A DNA stretch of 64,000 nucleotides from Vibrio mangrovi (GTDB taxonomy: Bacteria; Pseudomonadota; Gammaproteobacteria; Enterobacterales; Vibrionaceae), in contig NZ_AP024883.1 of the NCBI RefSeq assembly GCF_024346955.1, positions 3,162,001 through 3,226,000 on the forward strand, in the 5' to 3' direction. The translations under genes were made by a program, and so were the position numbers. This document shows positions 41,161 through 50,746 of the stretch, in pieces. Within the stretch, counting starts at the first letter, position 1, and each line of letters opens with the position of its first letter. The notes under the pieces are model-generated. The model searched no databases. It saw only the letters and a list, made by a program, of their open reading frames with translations, and had not been told where the DNA came from.

Positions 41161-41790
41161 ATGTCAGAAAAACAACAGATGGTTACAGAAGAAACTGCGC
41201 TGAAAGGTCGTTTCACTCCACTTGAGATTGAAGACAGCCACTTTGTCAATCATTCCCGGCTCACTGCCGAACCGGAAAAAGGGCAGCAGAAAATATTAGT
41301 CGGGATGGGGTGTTTCTGGGGAGCGGAAAGACTGTTCTGGCAACTTCCCGGCATCGTTTCTACATCCGTCGGCTATTCAGGCGGATATACGCCTAATCCT
41401 ACTTATGAAGAGGTCTGTACCGGTCTGACGGGCCATACGGAAGTGGTCAGGATTATTTACCAGCCACAACAGATTTCTCTGGAAAAACTGCTGGGTTACT
41501 TCTGGGAAAATCATGACCCGACTCAGGGAATGCGTCAGGGCAATGATCTGGGAACACAATACCGTTCAGCCATTTATGTCTACAATGATAAACAACGATT
41601 AATTGCCGAACATTCCCGGCAAACCTACCAAAAATCACTGATGCACGAAGGTCAGGGAAAAATTACGACCGAGATCCTGTCAGCCGGGCCTTATTACTTT
41701 GCCGAAAGCTACCATCAACAGTATCTGGCGAAAAACCCCAATGGCTATTGCGGACTTGCCGGCACCGGAGTGTGCTTCAACCCGCTCTGA
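41161..41790 (+). CDS. msrA: Peptide methionine (S)-S-oxide reductase MsrA
   Basis: Repairs oxidised methionine (S form) in proteins. The catalytic Cys is in VGMGCFWGAERLF (about residue 51), with SVGYSGGYTPNPTYEEVC and YFWENHDPT following. C-terminal resolving cysteines lie in NGYCGLAGTGVCF. The ATG at 41161 follows AAGG; an ATG eight codons earlier is less well placed. Length 209 matches E. coli MsrA (212). Confidence 0.96.
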   Translation: MSEKQQMVTEETALKGRFTPLEIEDSHFVNHSRLTAEPEKGQQKILVGMGCFWGAERLFWQLPGIVSTSVGYSGGYTPNPTYEEVCTGLTGHTEVVRIIYQPQQISLEKLLGYFWENHDPTQGMRQGNDLGTQYRSAIYVYNDKQRLIAEHSRQTYQKSLMHEGQGKITTEILSAGPYYFAESYHQQYLAKNPNGYCGLAGTGVCFNPL

Positions 41791-41851
41791 CCGGATAGCG
41801 GATTATTATACGAAGAAAAATTGTTACACGAATAAAACTTGCACCAGCCGA

Positions 41852-41874
41852 CAATTGTTATATTATAACATTTC
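41852..41874. promoter_or_regulatory. Zur box upstream of the zinc uptake operon
   Basis: TTGTTATATTATAACAT within an A/T-rich 23-base palindrome ending in ATTTC agrees with the gammaproteobacterial Zur consensus (GTTATA-N-TATAAC core). It lies 22 bases ahead of the first gene of the operon, where bound Zur would block the promoter in zinc-replete cells. Confidence 0.9.
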
Positions 41875-41896
41875 TATCATTAACACCGGATGTTAC

Positions 41897-42268
41897 ATGT
41901 CGGCTGCCACTCAAACTGTAGGTTTATTAAAAGAAATAGGTTTGTCAGAAAAAACAAATCTGTCAAAAGAAATAAGTCTGTCAGAAATAATACGTCAGCC
42001 GATGAAGATGGTTGCACTTGCCTCCATCTTTTTGACACTCTGGCTCAGCGCTGCCTACATTGTTCATCAATCTGACACATTGGCCGTGCATCATCAGCAC
42101 CATGACTGTCAGTTATTTGCCGGTATTCACCATGCAATTCAATCTCATGGAACCATTCTGCCAGTCATCGCGTCTCACGAATTTATCGAGCCGACTGCTG
42201 AAATTATAAAAATAAGCCTCCCGTTTCTGGCTTATTTTGCACGCTCACCTCCGCTAGTCATTCAGTAA
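41897..42268 (+). CDS. DUF2607-type membrane protein, first gene of the Zur-regulated operon
   Basis: A 123-residue protein resembling the Vibrio DUF2607 family. One membrane helix (about residues 36-57) is followed by a His-rich periplasmic-side segment VHHQHHDC and two further His/Glu clusters, plausible zinc ligands. The start at 41897 lies shortly after the Zur box; longer frames run back through msrA. In Vibrio cholerae similar five-gene units form the ZrgABCDE zinc importer; I do not assign a letter to this subunit. Confidence 0.75.
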   Translation: MSAATQTVGLLKEIGLSEKTNLSKEISLSEIIRQPMKMVALASIFLTLWLSAAYIVHQSDTLAVHHQHHDCQLFAGIHHAIQSHGTILPVIASHEFIEPTAEIIKISLPFLAYFARSPPLVIQ

Positions 42269-42494
42269 CCCAGCCCGGAATCGAAGACGCTCAAATATGT
42301 CTCAGAAGCGCTTCACAGCATGAAACTCCACAATTACATATGGGTTCTCTTGTGATGCATCTGCAACGGTCAGACTGAGTCATCTAAAATAAAGTCATCA
42401 GTCCCCGTATTGATCCATTTGATTGGTACGCCGATTCCGAACCGGGGTTAACTATGAATTTTGTTTAAGTCATCTTAACTACGGAGTTTTTTAC

Positions 42495-43145
42495 ATGTTA
42501 AAAATACATAACCTTGCAATCCTTGCAGGGCTGATCACGGCTGCATCCGCTCATGCAGAAGAGAACTTTCGCCAGCATGAAGCGCACGTTCACGGTGTTG
42601 TCGAAATGAACATTGCTCAGGATGCCAATGAATTACTGGTTGAAATCACTTCACCGGGAATGGATATTGTCGGTTTTGAGCATCCGCCACAAACCCCTCA
42701 GGAGCATCAGGCTCTCGATCAGGCGATGGAACTGCTGGAACAGGCGGATAATCTCATCACGATCAATACTCAGGCAGGCTGTAAGCTTGAACATAGCGAT
42801 GTGCACCAAACCTCTCATCATCATGAAGATGAGCATGATCACGATGCTGCGCATCACCACGATCATGATGAAGCAGCCCATGACAGCGAACACCATCATG
42901 ACCATGATGAAGACGCCCATGAAGATGAACATCACCATGACGGAGATGAACATGAGCATGGTACGCATAATGCGTTCTCAATTCAGTATCGCTATACCTG
43001 CCGGGATAGCGAAAATCTGAACCACCTGTCAACCCAGTGGTTTAATCATTTCCCACACACTCATGAAATCCACACCAATGTCTTTACGGATCGTCAGCAG
43101 ACAGCCATTAAGCTGAATCCACACCAGACCGATGTGTCTTTATAA
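42495..43145 (+). CDS. zrgA: Zinc uptake protein ZrgA (DUF2796), His-rich periplasmic zinc binder
   Basis: Periplasmic zinc-binding component of the Zrg importer. The ATG at 42495 opens a signal peptide ending at SAHA (residue 19). The mature start FRQHEAHVHGVVEMNIAQ is a DUF2796 hallmark. A low-complexity His/Asp/Glu loop (about residues 95-155) contains dozens of His residues, a typical metal-scavenging loop. The C-terminal part (QYRYTCRDSENL, FTDRQQTAIKL) completes the domain. Length 216. Confidence 0.9.
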   Translation: MLKIHNLAILAGLITAASAHAEENFRQHEAHVHGVVEMNIAQDANELLVEITSPGMDIVGFEHPPQTPQEHQALDQAMELLEQADNLITINTQAGCKLEHSDVHQTSHHHEDEHDHDAAHHHDHDEAAHDSEHHHDHDEDAHEDEHHHDGDEHEHGTHNAFSIQYRYTCRDSENLNHLSTQWFNHFPHTHEIHTNVFTDRQQTAIKLNPHQTDVSL

Positions 43146-43205
43146 CGTGAACTTCAAATACCGGCAGGGCAGTCTATGCCCTGCCTTATCAGAGGATTTC
43201 GAGTG

Positions 43206-43922
43206 ATGAAGGATTCACAACCATCCGGATCAGAATACGTAATCGAACTCAGCAATGCGCAGTTTCGGTGGGCTGATGATGCACCACCGACCATTGATAT
43301 TGAACACCTGACTGTCAGCGCCGGTGAACACCTGTTTATCAAAGGACCCAGTGGCTGCGGGAAGTCGACACTTCTTGCTCTGTTAACCGGTATTAATACC
43401 TGCCAGTCCGGTTCGGTCTCGGTGTTAAACCATGATCTGTCCCAACTGACATCCAGACAGAGAGACAGGTTCCGGGCTGATCATATCGGTTATATATTCC
43501 AGCAGTTTAATCTATTGCCGTATCTGTCCGTCATTGACAATGTACTGCTCCCCTGCCATTTCTCGGAGCTACGCCGCACAAATGTTTCCGGTTCTTTACA
43601 CGAAAAAGCCCGACAACTGCTGACCGGGCTGAAGCTACCAGAACATCTACTGACTCAACCGGTGGTAGAACTCAGTATCGGACAACAGCAACGGGTTGCC
43701 GCTGCCCGGGCTTTAATTGGCTCGCCAAAGCTCATTATTGCCGACGAACCTACCTCAGCGCTGGACTACGATAACCGCAGTGCTTTCATTGAGCTCCTGA
43801 TGGAAGAAGCCGATCAAGTGAATGCCACACTGATTTTTGTCAGCCACGATCCCACTCTGGAATCAATGTTTAACCGCAGCATCAATTTGCCGCAACTGAA
43901 CCTGGCGGGGAAACACGTATGA
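43206..43922 (+). CDS. ABC transporter ATPase of the zinc uptake operon
   Basis: MacB/LolD-type ATPase of 238 residues. Walker A is GPSGCGKST (about 47-55), the Q-loop YIFQQFNLLPYL, the signature is a slightly unusual LSIGQQQRVAAAR, Walker B LIIADEPTSALD and switch VSHD. Together with the FtsX-like permease it would form the energising core of the Zrg system. The start could be the GTG one codon earlier. It overlaps the permease gene by four bases. Confidence 0.9.
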   Translation: MKDSQPSGSEYVIELSNAQFRWADDAPPTIDIEHLTVSAGEHLFIKGPSGCGKSTLLALLTGINTCQSGSVSVLNHDLSQLTSRQRDRFRADHIGYIFQQFNLLPYLSVIDNVLLPCHFSELRRTNVSGSLHEKARQLLTGLKLPEHLLTQPVVELSIGQQQRVAAARALIGSPKLIIADEPTSALDYDNRSAFIELLMEEADQVNATLIFVSHDPTLESMFNRSINLPQLNLAGKHV

Positions 43923-45178
43923 AAATCATTATGAATCTGGCCTGGAAAAGCGTGCTCAACAGGAAAACAACAGCACTGTTAACCGTTCTGACCGTCGCAA
44001 TCTCGGTTATTCTGCTCATGGGAGTCGAACGGATCCGGACACAGGCCAAAAGTAGCTTTGCCAATACCATTTCAGGTACCGATCTGATCGTCGGCGGGCG
44101 CTCCGGACAGGTCAATCTGCTACTTTATTCGGTATTTCGTATCGGCAACGCGACCAACAATATCGACTGGAAAAGCTTTCAGGAATTCAGTCATCACCGG
44201 GCGGTAAAATGGGCAATCCCTATTTCACTGGGAGACTCTCATAAAGGCTTTCGGGTGATGGGCACCAACCTTGATTATTTCAAGTTCTATCAATACGGAC
44301 ATAAACAGCATTTAAGCTTTCAGGAAGGTCAGCCTTTCCACAGCCTGTTCGATACCGTCATCGGTTCCGATGTTGCCAAAAAGCTGGGCTATCATATCGG
44401 CAGTAAAATCGTCATTGCACATGGTATCAGCGATGTCGGTTTCAGCCGCCACGACAAACTACCTTTCACCGTTACCGGAATTCTTGCTCCCACAGGAACT
44501 CCCGTTGATAGAACCGTTCATGTCTCGTTGGGAGCAATTGAAGCGATTCACGTCGGTTGGGAATCCGGAGCGCATATCGGCAATACACCGGATGCTGCCG
44601 TTCTGGAAAAGCGACATTTCCAGCCCGGTCAGATTACAGCGATGTATCTGGGCCTGAAATCCCGTATCCAGACTTTTGCCTTGCAACGGGAGATCAATGA
44701 ATACCGTAAAGAACCATTAAGTGCGATTCTTCCCGGTGTTGCGCTACAAGAGCTATGGGGAATGATGTCCGTTGCAGAACAAGCCCTGATGGCCGTTTCT
44801 GTCTTCGTCGTGATTGCCGGTCTGATGGGAATGCTCAGCAGTCTCCTGACCAGTTTGCAGGAAAGACGGCGGGAAATGGCAATTCTCCGGGCGATGGGCG
44901 CCCAGCCCAAACATGTCTTTGCCTTACTGATTAGTGAAGCCAGTGCGTTGACCTTTACCGGCATTATTGTAGGCGTGGCGGGTTTATACGGGCTGATGTC
45001 GATTATCGCGCCATTGATCCATGCGCAATACGGTATCATTATTACCCTTGATCGCCTGAGTTCTCATGAATGGCAACTACTCGGTTACGTGCAGCTTGCG
45101 GGGATTCTGATCGGCGTTGTTCCGGCAATACGAGCCTACCGGCAATCGCTCAGCGATGGGATGACCATAAGAATATAG
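43919..45178 (+). CDS. FtsX/MacB-type ABC permease of the zinc uptake operon
   Basis: A 419-residue permease. One N-terminal helix (about 17-38) precedes a large extracytoplasmic MacB-type domain. Three C-terminal helices follow (about 292-320, 340-365, 385-405), with the FtsX coupling segment SLLTSLQERRREMAILRAMG. Such permeases often act as mechanotransmitters rather than channels, so how zinc crosses is open. Gene order is His-rich protein, ATPase, permease, DUF3299. Confidence 0.9.
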   Translation: MKIIMNLAWKSVLNRKTTALLTVLTVAISVILLMGVERIRTQAKSSFANTISGTDLIVGGRSGQVNLLLYSVFRIGNATNNIDWKSFQEFSHHRAVKWAIPISLGDSHKGFRVMGTNLDYFKFYQYGHKQHLSFQEGQPFHSLFDTVIGSDVAKKLGYHIGSKIVIAHGISDVGFSRHDKLPFTVTGILAPTGTPVDRTVHVSLGAIEAIHVGWESGAHIGNTPDAAVLEKRHFQPGQITAMYLGLKSRIQTFALQREINEYRKEPLSAILPGVALQELWGMMSVAEQALMAVSVFVVIAGLMGMLSSLLTSLQERRREMAILRAMGAQPKHVFALLISEASALTFTGIIVGVAGLYGLMSIIAPLIHAQYGIIITLDRLSSHEWQLLGYVQLAGILIGVVPAIRAYRQSLSDGMTIRI

Positions 45179-45187
45179 GAAGTTTGA

Positions 45188-45688
45188 ATGAAGAATTATT
45201 TTTTATCTGTCATGCTTTTGTGCGTGACACTGTTTTCTTTCTCAGTCTGGAGTGCGCAAGCACCCCAGACGCTTGACTGGATGGATCTCATCCCACAGAA
45301 AGAACGTCACCAGTTCGATCAGAAAGGGATGCCGGCCGTCAGTCACAATGGGAATACTCCGGCCCAGCAAAACCATATCGGTTCAGTCAGACCGGAACTC
45401 GACGGAAAGTTTGTCAAAATTCCCGGCTTTGTGATTCCACTGGAAGGAGACGATCAGACCATCACAGAATTTCTGCTGGTTCCTTATTTCGGAGCATGTA
45501 TTCATGTACCACCGCCACCGCCGAATCAGATTATTTATGTCAAATTTCCTCAGGGAGCTCCGGTTCAGGAACTGTGGGACGTTATCTATGTGGTAGGAAA
45601 ACTGAAAGCAGAACCCGTCAGCAGTGACGTTGCTGATGCCGGCTACAAGATTGAAGGAAGTCGTATCGAGCCTTACGATGATCAGTAA
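45188..45688 (+). CDS. DUF3299 periplasmic protein, last gene of the zinc operon
   Basis: A 166-residue exported protein. The signal peptide ends near SAQA (residue 23). The DUF3299 core is KIPGFVIPLEGDDQTITEFL, then YFGACIHVPPPPPNQIIYV, with a Cys-Ile-His-Val-Pro motif that could bind metal. It starts nine bases after the permease with GGAAG upstream. Role in zinc uptake is inferred from its operon. Confidence 0.88.
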   Translation: MKNYFLSVMLLCVTLFSFSVWSAQAPQTLDWMDLIPQKERHQFDQKGMPAVSHNGNTPAQQNHIGSVRPELDGKFVKIPGFVIPLEGDDQTITEFLLVPYFGACIHVPPPPPNQIIYVKFPQGAPVQELWDVIYVVGKLKAEPVSSDVADAGYKIEGSRIEPYDDQ

Positions 45689-45934
45689 ACGCGGTTATAC
45701 GACAAGATAGCTTGAAAGATAGCCAAGCAATGCAAAATAAAGAATGAATAATACGGTGACAGACAGAGCCTTTTTCACTGGAAGTATCAATTTTCAAAAT
45801 TAACAGTAGTAACAATTTTAACAAAACATTAGCATTCTGAGTAGCGAAAATTGATCAATCCGGCTAGATGTATCTCGAATTCCGAGTTAAATTGTCACTA
45901 TTACGCTTACTTGTCAGTTGGTATCGAATTATTC

Positions 45935-46828
45935 ATGGAACAGCGAACTCCCACGATTATTGAACATGAGGCTGATAGCCCGAAGAAGTCTCATTCAAGA
46001 GGTCACTACATCAAAGATAGTGGTCATCGGATTCAGAATATCGCCAGAGATCACGGGTTAGATGCGCTGATCAGTGAAGAGAAAATCGAAGTAACGCCAC
46101 TCGATCGGGCATTAAAGCGGGAACATAAACGTAAAGAACAACGTCAGAGAAATCTGGAAAGTATTGTCAGACTTGCCCATAAATCCTGTAAAAACGAAAC
46201 TGCCGGAGATCCGGATCAGGACTGGCTCTACCGTTTCTTCGATATGGCGCAGGATATTCATAACTCTTCGATGCAGCGGCTGTGGGCTCAGGTTCTCAAA
46301 CGTGAAGTGACTAATCCTGGCTCAACCTCGATGAAAGCGCTCCGGGTTCTGAAAGATATGACGCCGAAAGAAGCGCAAATTCTGCAAAAATCTGCGGCAC
46401 TCGCTTGTAGTTTCGGCAATGACAACAGCCGGAAACTATTAGTCGGGCTTCGGGCACACAACGGGATTTTTACTTTCGGTAAGCGGGACGTCACCATTAC
46501 ACTGAGTCTGGGCAGCTTCCAGCTTCCTTATTCGAGCCTGCTGGTTCTGATCGAGCTCGGTCTGCTTCACGCTACAGAGCTGGAATCGGGGGAAATTGAG
46601 CAAGAGTCTGCACTGTCATTCCATTATCAGGGAAAAAATCTTTCGCTTCAGGCGATGAACAGAGGCATTCACTTGCTCTACTATCGTTTCAGTCCGACCG
46701 GTAATGAGCTGTGCAAGCTGTTGGGCAATAAACTTCATCAACAGTACTATGATCAAATGATTGCCCTGCTCGGGCAGAAATTTATGGTGCATACCGATGT
46801 CACTGGCAGTATCCACCACACGGTTTAA
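45935..46828 (+). CDS. TIGR03899-family protein of unknown function
   Basis: A 297-residue cytoplasmic protein of a family I associate with Vibrionaceae (TIGR03899). A basic, helical N-terminal region (about 60-100; KREHKRKEQRQRNLESIVRL) precedes DPDQDWLYRFFDMAQDIHN and MQRLWAQVLKREVTNPGSTS. This resembles the DUF2806/Abi-like helical core seen in some regulatory proteins, but no function is known to me. The ATG at 45935 is preferred over 45851, which lacks context. Convergent with cysC. Confidence 0.75.
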   Translation: MEQRTPTIIEHEADSPKKSHSRGHYIKDSGHRIQNIARDHGLDALISEEKIEVTPLDRALKREHKRKEQRQRNLESIVRLAHKSCKNETAGDPDQDWLYRFFDMAQDIHNSSMQRLWAQVLKREVTNPGSTSMKALRVLKDMTPKEAQILQKSAALACSFGNDNSRKLLVGLRAHNGIFTFGKRDVTITLSLGSFQLPYSSLLVLIELGLLHATELESGEIEQESALSFHYQGKNLSLQAMNRGIHLLYYRFSPTGNELCKLLGNKLHQQYYDQMIALLGQKFMVHTDVTGSIHHTV

Positions 46829-46849
46829 CCGCTTCTGCCCTTCCTGACT

Positions 46850-47479
46850 TTAATTCGATACCGGTGCAATGATGCCGCGCTGGCTTAACTCACTCACACA
46901 AAGTTCAACCAACGCATCGATCCCCTGTTCACCGGCAGGTAAATCAATTTCTGGTTGTAATGGCACTTCATATTCAGAGTCGATCCCGGTAAAGTTTGCA
47001 ATCTCCCCGGCTCTGGCTTTCTTATAAAGCCCTTTCGGGTCACGCTGTTCGCAGACTTCCAGAGTTGTGTTGACAAATACTTCCAGAAACTCACCTTCCG
47101 GAAGCAGTTCCCGAACCATCTGGCGTTCGGCACGGTGAGGAGAGATAAAAGCCGTCAGCACAATAAGTCCGGCATCGGCCATCAGTTTTGCCAGTTCACC
47201 GATGCGACGGATATTTTCCCGCCGATCCTGTGCTGAAAAACCAAGATCGCTACATAATCCGTGACGAACATTATCGCCATCTAACAAATAGGTATGATAA
47301 CCCAGTTGAGCCAGACGATTTTCCAGAGCACCAGCCACTGTTGATTTTCCCGCCCCGGATAATCCGGTAAACCAAAGAACCGCTGGCTTCTGATTCTTCA
47401 GCGTCGCACGAAATGCTTTATCGATCGCATGCTGGTGCCACACGATATTCTCATCTTTTTTAGTCGGTGCGGTACTCAT
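46850..47479 (-). CDS. cysC: Adenylyl-sulfate kinase CysC
   Basis: Phosphorylates APS to PAPS in assimilatory sulfate reduction. Walker A is GLSGAGKSTVA (about residues 41-51). Downstream are LDGDNVRHGLCSDLGFSAQDR and ISPHRAERQMVRE, then EVFVNTTLEVCEQRDPKGLYKKAR. Length 209 is usual. Last gene of the minus-strand cysD-cysN-permease-cysC run. Confidence 0.96.
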   Translation of the reverse strand: MSTAPTKKDENIVWHQHAIDKAFRATLKNQKPAVLWFTGLSGAGKSTVAGALENRLAQLGYHTYLLDGDNVRHGLCSDLGFSAQDRRENIRRIGELAKLMADAGLIVLTAFISPHRAERQMVRELLPEGEFLEVFVNTTLEVCEQRDPKGLYKKARAGEIANFTGIDSEYEVPLQPEIDLPAGEQGIDALVELCVSELSQRGIIAPVSN

Positions 47480-47533
47480 AGCACTCTTCCTCTACACATA
47501 AACATGAAACATATTAGGTTTAATCAAAATAGG

Positions 47534-49261
47534 TTAAAACGGGAAAAAAACCGGAATCAACGTCAGAACCAGAGTTGAATAGACCAAAGAAATTGGAATA
47601 CCGATTCTGACATAGTCACTGATTTTGTAATTTCCGACACTATAAACCAACAGATTGGTCTGATAGCCATAAGGCGAAATAAAACTGGCACTGGCACCAA
47701 ACAGAACAGCCATAATAAACGGCATTGGATCAACGCCATAACCAACAGCCAGACTATAACCAAGCGGAAAAGCCAGCGCTGCGGCGGCATTATTGGTGAT
47801 CAGTTCGGTCAGAACCAGAGTAATCAAATAGGTGGCGACCAAACCACCAAAAACTCCCCAGCCGTTTAGCGTATGAATAAAGAATTCCCCCATCCGCTGG
47901 GAAAGTCCGGATGAGATCATCAACTGGGCAATCGACAGCGCTGAACCAACGATCACCACAATATCGACCGGAAAACGCCGACGTAACTCACCGATCTGCA
48001 CTACACCAAATGCAACCAGTAAAATCAGATAGATAGCTAATCCTTTAATGATCGGCAACAGATGAAACAGTGCAGCACCAATCACAGCAGTGAAGCCAAG
48101 TAATACCAGACTGGATTTATGACTATCCAGCCTGGCACTCGAATCCAGATCATTCATGAAAACAAATTCCCGGCGCAGCGCATGGCGCTGAGCCTCAAAC
48201 TGTTTTCCGGGAACCAGCACCAGCGTATCACCGGCAGTTAACACCACATTGCCCAACCCGCCTTCCAGACGTTCGTGTCCACGACGAATCGCAACAACAA
48301 CAGCATCAAAACGGTCCCGGAATCGACTGGATTTCAGAGTCTTATTACAAAAACTGGCAGAAGAACTCACCACAACTTCAACAAAATTCTGCCCATTCAG
48401 ATGATGCTGGCCAAACAAGGTTAAGCCTTTAATTTCCTGCAAGGTCGAAACACTTTCTACATCACCACAGAATAGCAATCGGTCCTGAGCCTGCAATACA
48501 AAGTCCGGTCCGACTGAAGGCACACTTTCTCCGTTACGGATAACCTCGGCTAAAAACAGTTTTCGCAATGCCCGTAGATTATTTTCTGCAATGCTACGTC
48601 CGACTAACGGAGAGTTTGGTTCAACAATCGCTTCCAGAAAATAAGGCAGCTCATCCTGCCCCTGCTCATCATAGTTCGGCAGCAGGTAGCTAAGAGGAAT
48701 CAGGATCAGAACACCACCGGCAAGAACGGCCAGCCCGATCATGGTCGGCGCAAAAAAATCGAGACTCGGCAGACCGGCATCTTCAACAAAGCTGTTAATG
48801 ATGAGATTTGTCGATGTGCCAATCAACGTCAGTGTTCCGCCAAAAATGGCAGTATAAGAGAGCGGGATCAGTAATTTTGAGGGAGCATGCTGCTGATTGC
48901 GCTTGATCGCCCCGATCAGAGAAACCACAACAGCGGTATTATTGGTAAATGAGGAAAGAAAAGCGGTCGATAATCCCAGTTTAGCAATCACCGTACCTAG
49001 CTTTCCTTCTGAAATATTGCTGCTGATCCAACCAATAAGACGGGTTTTTTCCAACCCGGCAGAAGCCAGAATCAACAGAATCAGTGTGAGCAGAGATGAG
49101 TTTGTGAAATTCGCCGCCAGATCATTTACTTCGATCATACCGGCCATAAAGGCGATAAAAGCTGCCCCTGCAAAGATAAAACTGGGCTTGACCCGTGTTA
49201 TCAGCAAGCAGATAACCACACTGCATAGAATCGCAATTAACAGCCCTTGTTCCCACATCAC
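47534..49261 (-). CDS. SLC13-family permease with RCK_C domains (sulfate/anion transporter)
   Basis: A 575-residue divalent-anion/sodium symporter-type protein. About eleven helices are split by a central cytoplasmic region (about 205-370) with two TrkA_C/RCK_C domains (NSPLVGRSIAENNLRAL and ASFCNKTLKSSRFRDRFDAVV). The transport motifs TNNTAVV and GTSTNLII lie in the first half, and TNNAAAALAFPLGYSLA and PYGYQTNLLVYSVG in the second. Its place inside the sulfate activation operon points to sulfate as the substrate; that is inference. Confidence 0.9.
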   Translation of the reverse strand: MMWEQGLLIAILCSVVICLLITRVKPSFIFAGAAFIAFMAGMIEVNDLAANFTNSSLLTLILLILASAGLEKTRLIGWISSNISEGKLGTVIAKLGLSTAFLSSFTNNTAVVVSLIGAIKRNQQHAPSKLLIPLSYTAIFGGTLTLIGTSTNLIINSFVEDAGLPSLDFFAPTMIGLAVLAGGVLILIPLSYLLPNYDEQGQDELPYFLEAIVEPNSPLVGRSIAENNLRALRKLFLAEVIRNGESVPSVGPDFVLQAQDRLLFCGDVESVSTLQEIKGLTLFGQHHLNGQNFVEVVVSSSASFCNKTLKSSRFRDRFDAVVVAIRRGHERLEGGLGNVVLTAGDTLVLVPGKQFEAQRHALRREFVFMNDLDSSARLDSHKSSLVLLGFTAVIGAALFHLLPIIKGLAIYLILLVAFGVVQIGELRRRFPVDIVVIVGSALSIAQLMISSGLSQRMGEFFIHTLNGWGVFGGLVATYLITLVLTELITNNAAAALAFPLGYSLAVGYGVDPMPFIMAVLFGASASFISPYGYQTNLLVYSVGNYKISDYVRIGIPISLVYSTLVLTLIPVFFPF

Positions 49262-49300
49262 TCATCCCTCAGAGAGGGTGAGTTCACCCCCTCAAACAGC

Positions 49301-50728
49301 CTACTTCAGCAACTGACCGATATCTTTTGCACCCCAGTGTGGGAAGTGCTTACGAATCAACGCATTCAGTTCAAGCTCAAATTCAGAGAAATCTCCCTGC
49401 ACCTGAGCAACACTTTGCAGGCTGTCACGAACCAGCCCGGCACCGACAGTCACATTCGTCAGCCGGTCAATCACGATAAAACCACCGGTATCAGCACAAT
49501 CGAGATACTTATCCAGTGCTATCGCCTGATTGAATGTCCACTCACATAACCCGATACCATTCAGTGGCAGAGACTCCGCCTGATAGGTTGAAAGGTTATT
49601 GATATCGTACTGATGTCGAATCTCCTTCACCTGACCAATGGTCTTATGCCCGGCGATTTTAATGTCATAATCACGGCCAGCTTTCAGCGGTTGTTCTGTC
49701 ATCCAGACCACATCGGCCAGCAGGTGATTGGTCGTTTCAAGCTGAGCATTCTCCAGAACGATCAAATCGCCACGACTGATATCAATCTCATCGTTCAGTG
49801 TCAGAGTCACTGCCTGACCGGCAGATGCCTGTTCCAGATCACCATCAAAAGTCACAATGCGGGCGACCGTTGAAATTTTTCCTGATGGTAGTGATTTAAC
49901 GCTATCACCGACCCGGACAACACCCGATGCGATCGTTCCGGCAAATCCACGGAAATCGAGATTCGGGCGGTTCACATATTGAACCGGGAAACGGAACTCG
50001 CCACTGCCTTTCTCCTGATCGACATCGACGGTTTCCAGCAACTCAAGTAACGACGGTCCCTGATACCAGTGCATATGCTGGCTTTTATCAACAACGTTGT
50101 CTCCTTCGAGAGCCGAGATCGGAATAATCTGAATATCGATTTCACCCTGAAGGTGCCGGGAAAACTCAAGATATTCCTGACGAATCTCTTCAAAACGATC
50201 CTGAGAATAATCCACCAGATCCATCTTATTGACCGCGACAACAAAATGTTTCAGTCCCAGAAGATTGGAAATGAATGAGTGGCGACGCGTCTGATCCAGA
50301 ACCCCTTTCCGGGCATCGATCAGAATAACGGCCAAATCACATGTAGACGCACCGGTTGCCATATTACGGGTGTACTGCTCATGTCCCGGAGTATCTGCAA
50401 TAATAAATTTACGCTTTTGTGTCGAGAAATAGCGATACGCAACATCAATCGTGATGCCTTGTTCGCGTTCTGCCTGTAATCCATCAACCAACAGAGCCAG
50501 ATCCGGACGTTCACCCGTCGTGCCGACCCGCTGACTGTCCGAGTGAACGGCTGCCAGCTGATCTTCATAGATCTGTTTTGAATCATGGAGCAAACGACCG
50601 ATCAACGTACTTTTGCCGTCATCGACGGAACCACATGTCAGAAATCTAAGCAACGATTTGTGCTGGTGTTGATCGAGATAACCTTCAATACCTAACTCAG
50701 CTAGCTGAGCCTGAACTGCGCTATTCAT
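49301..50728 (-). CDS. cysN: Sulfate adenylyltransferase GTPase subunit CysN
   Basis: GTP-hydrolysing regulatory subunit of ATP sulfurylase. EF-Tu-like G motifs are GSVDDGKSTLIGRLL (about residues 32-46), DTPGHEQYTRN and NKMDLVD. Two beta-barrel domains follow. Length 475 matches E. coli CysN (475); there is no CysC fusion, in accord with the separate cysC gene. It starts 18 bases after cysD. Confidence 0.97.
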   Translation of the reverse strand: MNSAVQAQLAELGIEGYLDQHQHKSLLRFLTCGSVDDGKSTLIGRLLHDSKQIYEDQLAAVHSDSQRVGTTGERPDLALLVDGLQAEREQGITIDVAYRYFSTQKRKFIIADTPGHEQYTRNMATGASTCDLAVILIDARKGVLDQTRRHSFISNLLGLKHFVVAVNKMDLVDYSQDRFEEIRQEYLEFSRHLQGEIDIQIIPISALEGDNVVDKSQHMHWYQGPSLLELLETVDVDQEKGSGEFRFPVQYVNRPNLDFRGFAGTIASGVVRVGDSVKSLPSGKISTVARIVTFDGDLEQASAGQAVTLTLNDEIDISRGDLIVLENAQLETTNHLLADVVWMTEQPLKAGRDYDIKIAGHKTIGQVKEIRHQYDINNLSTYQAESLPLNGIGLCEWTFNQAIALDKYLDCADTGGFIVIDRLTNVTVGAGLVRDSLQSVAQVQGDFSEFELELNALIRKHFPHWGAKDIGQLLK

Positions 50729-50746
50729 AAAACTTTCCTTCGCCCC

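Noticed and set aside
42780..42968. CRISPR-like or tandem repeat array in the CAT/GAT-rich stretch
   Set aside because: The repetition is the coding sequence of the His/Asp-rich loop of the zinc protein, with no spacer-repeat periodicity.
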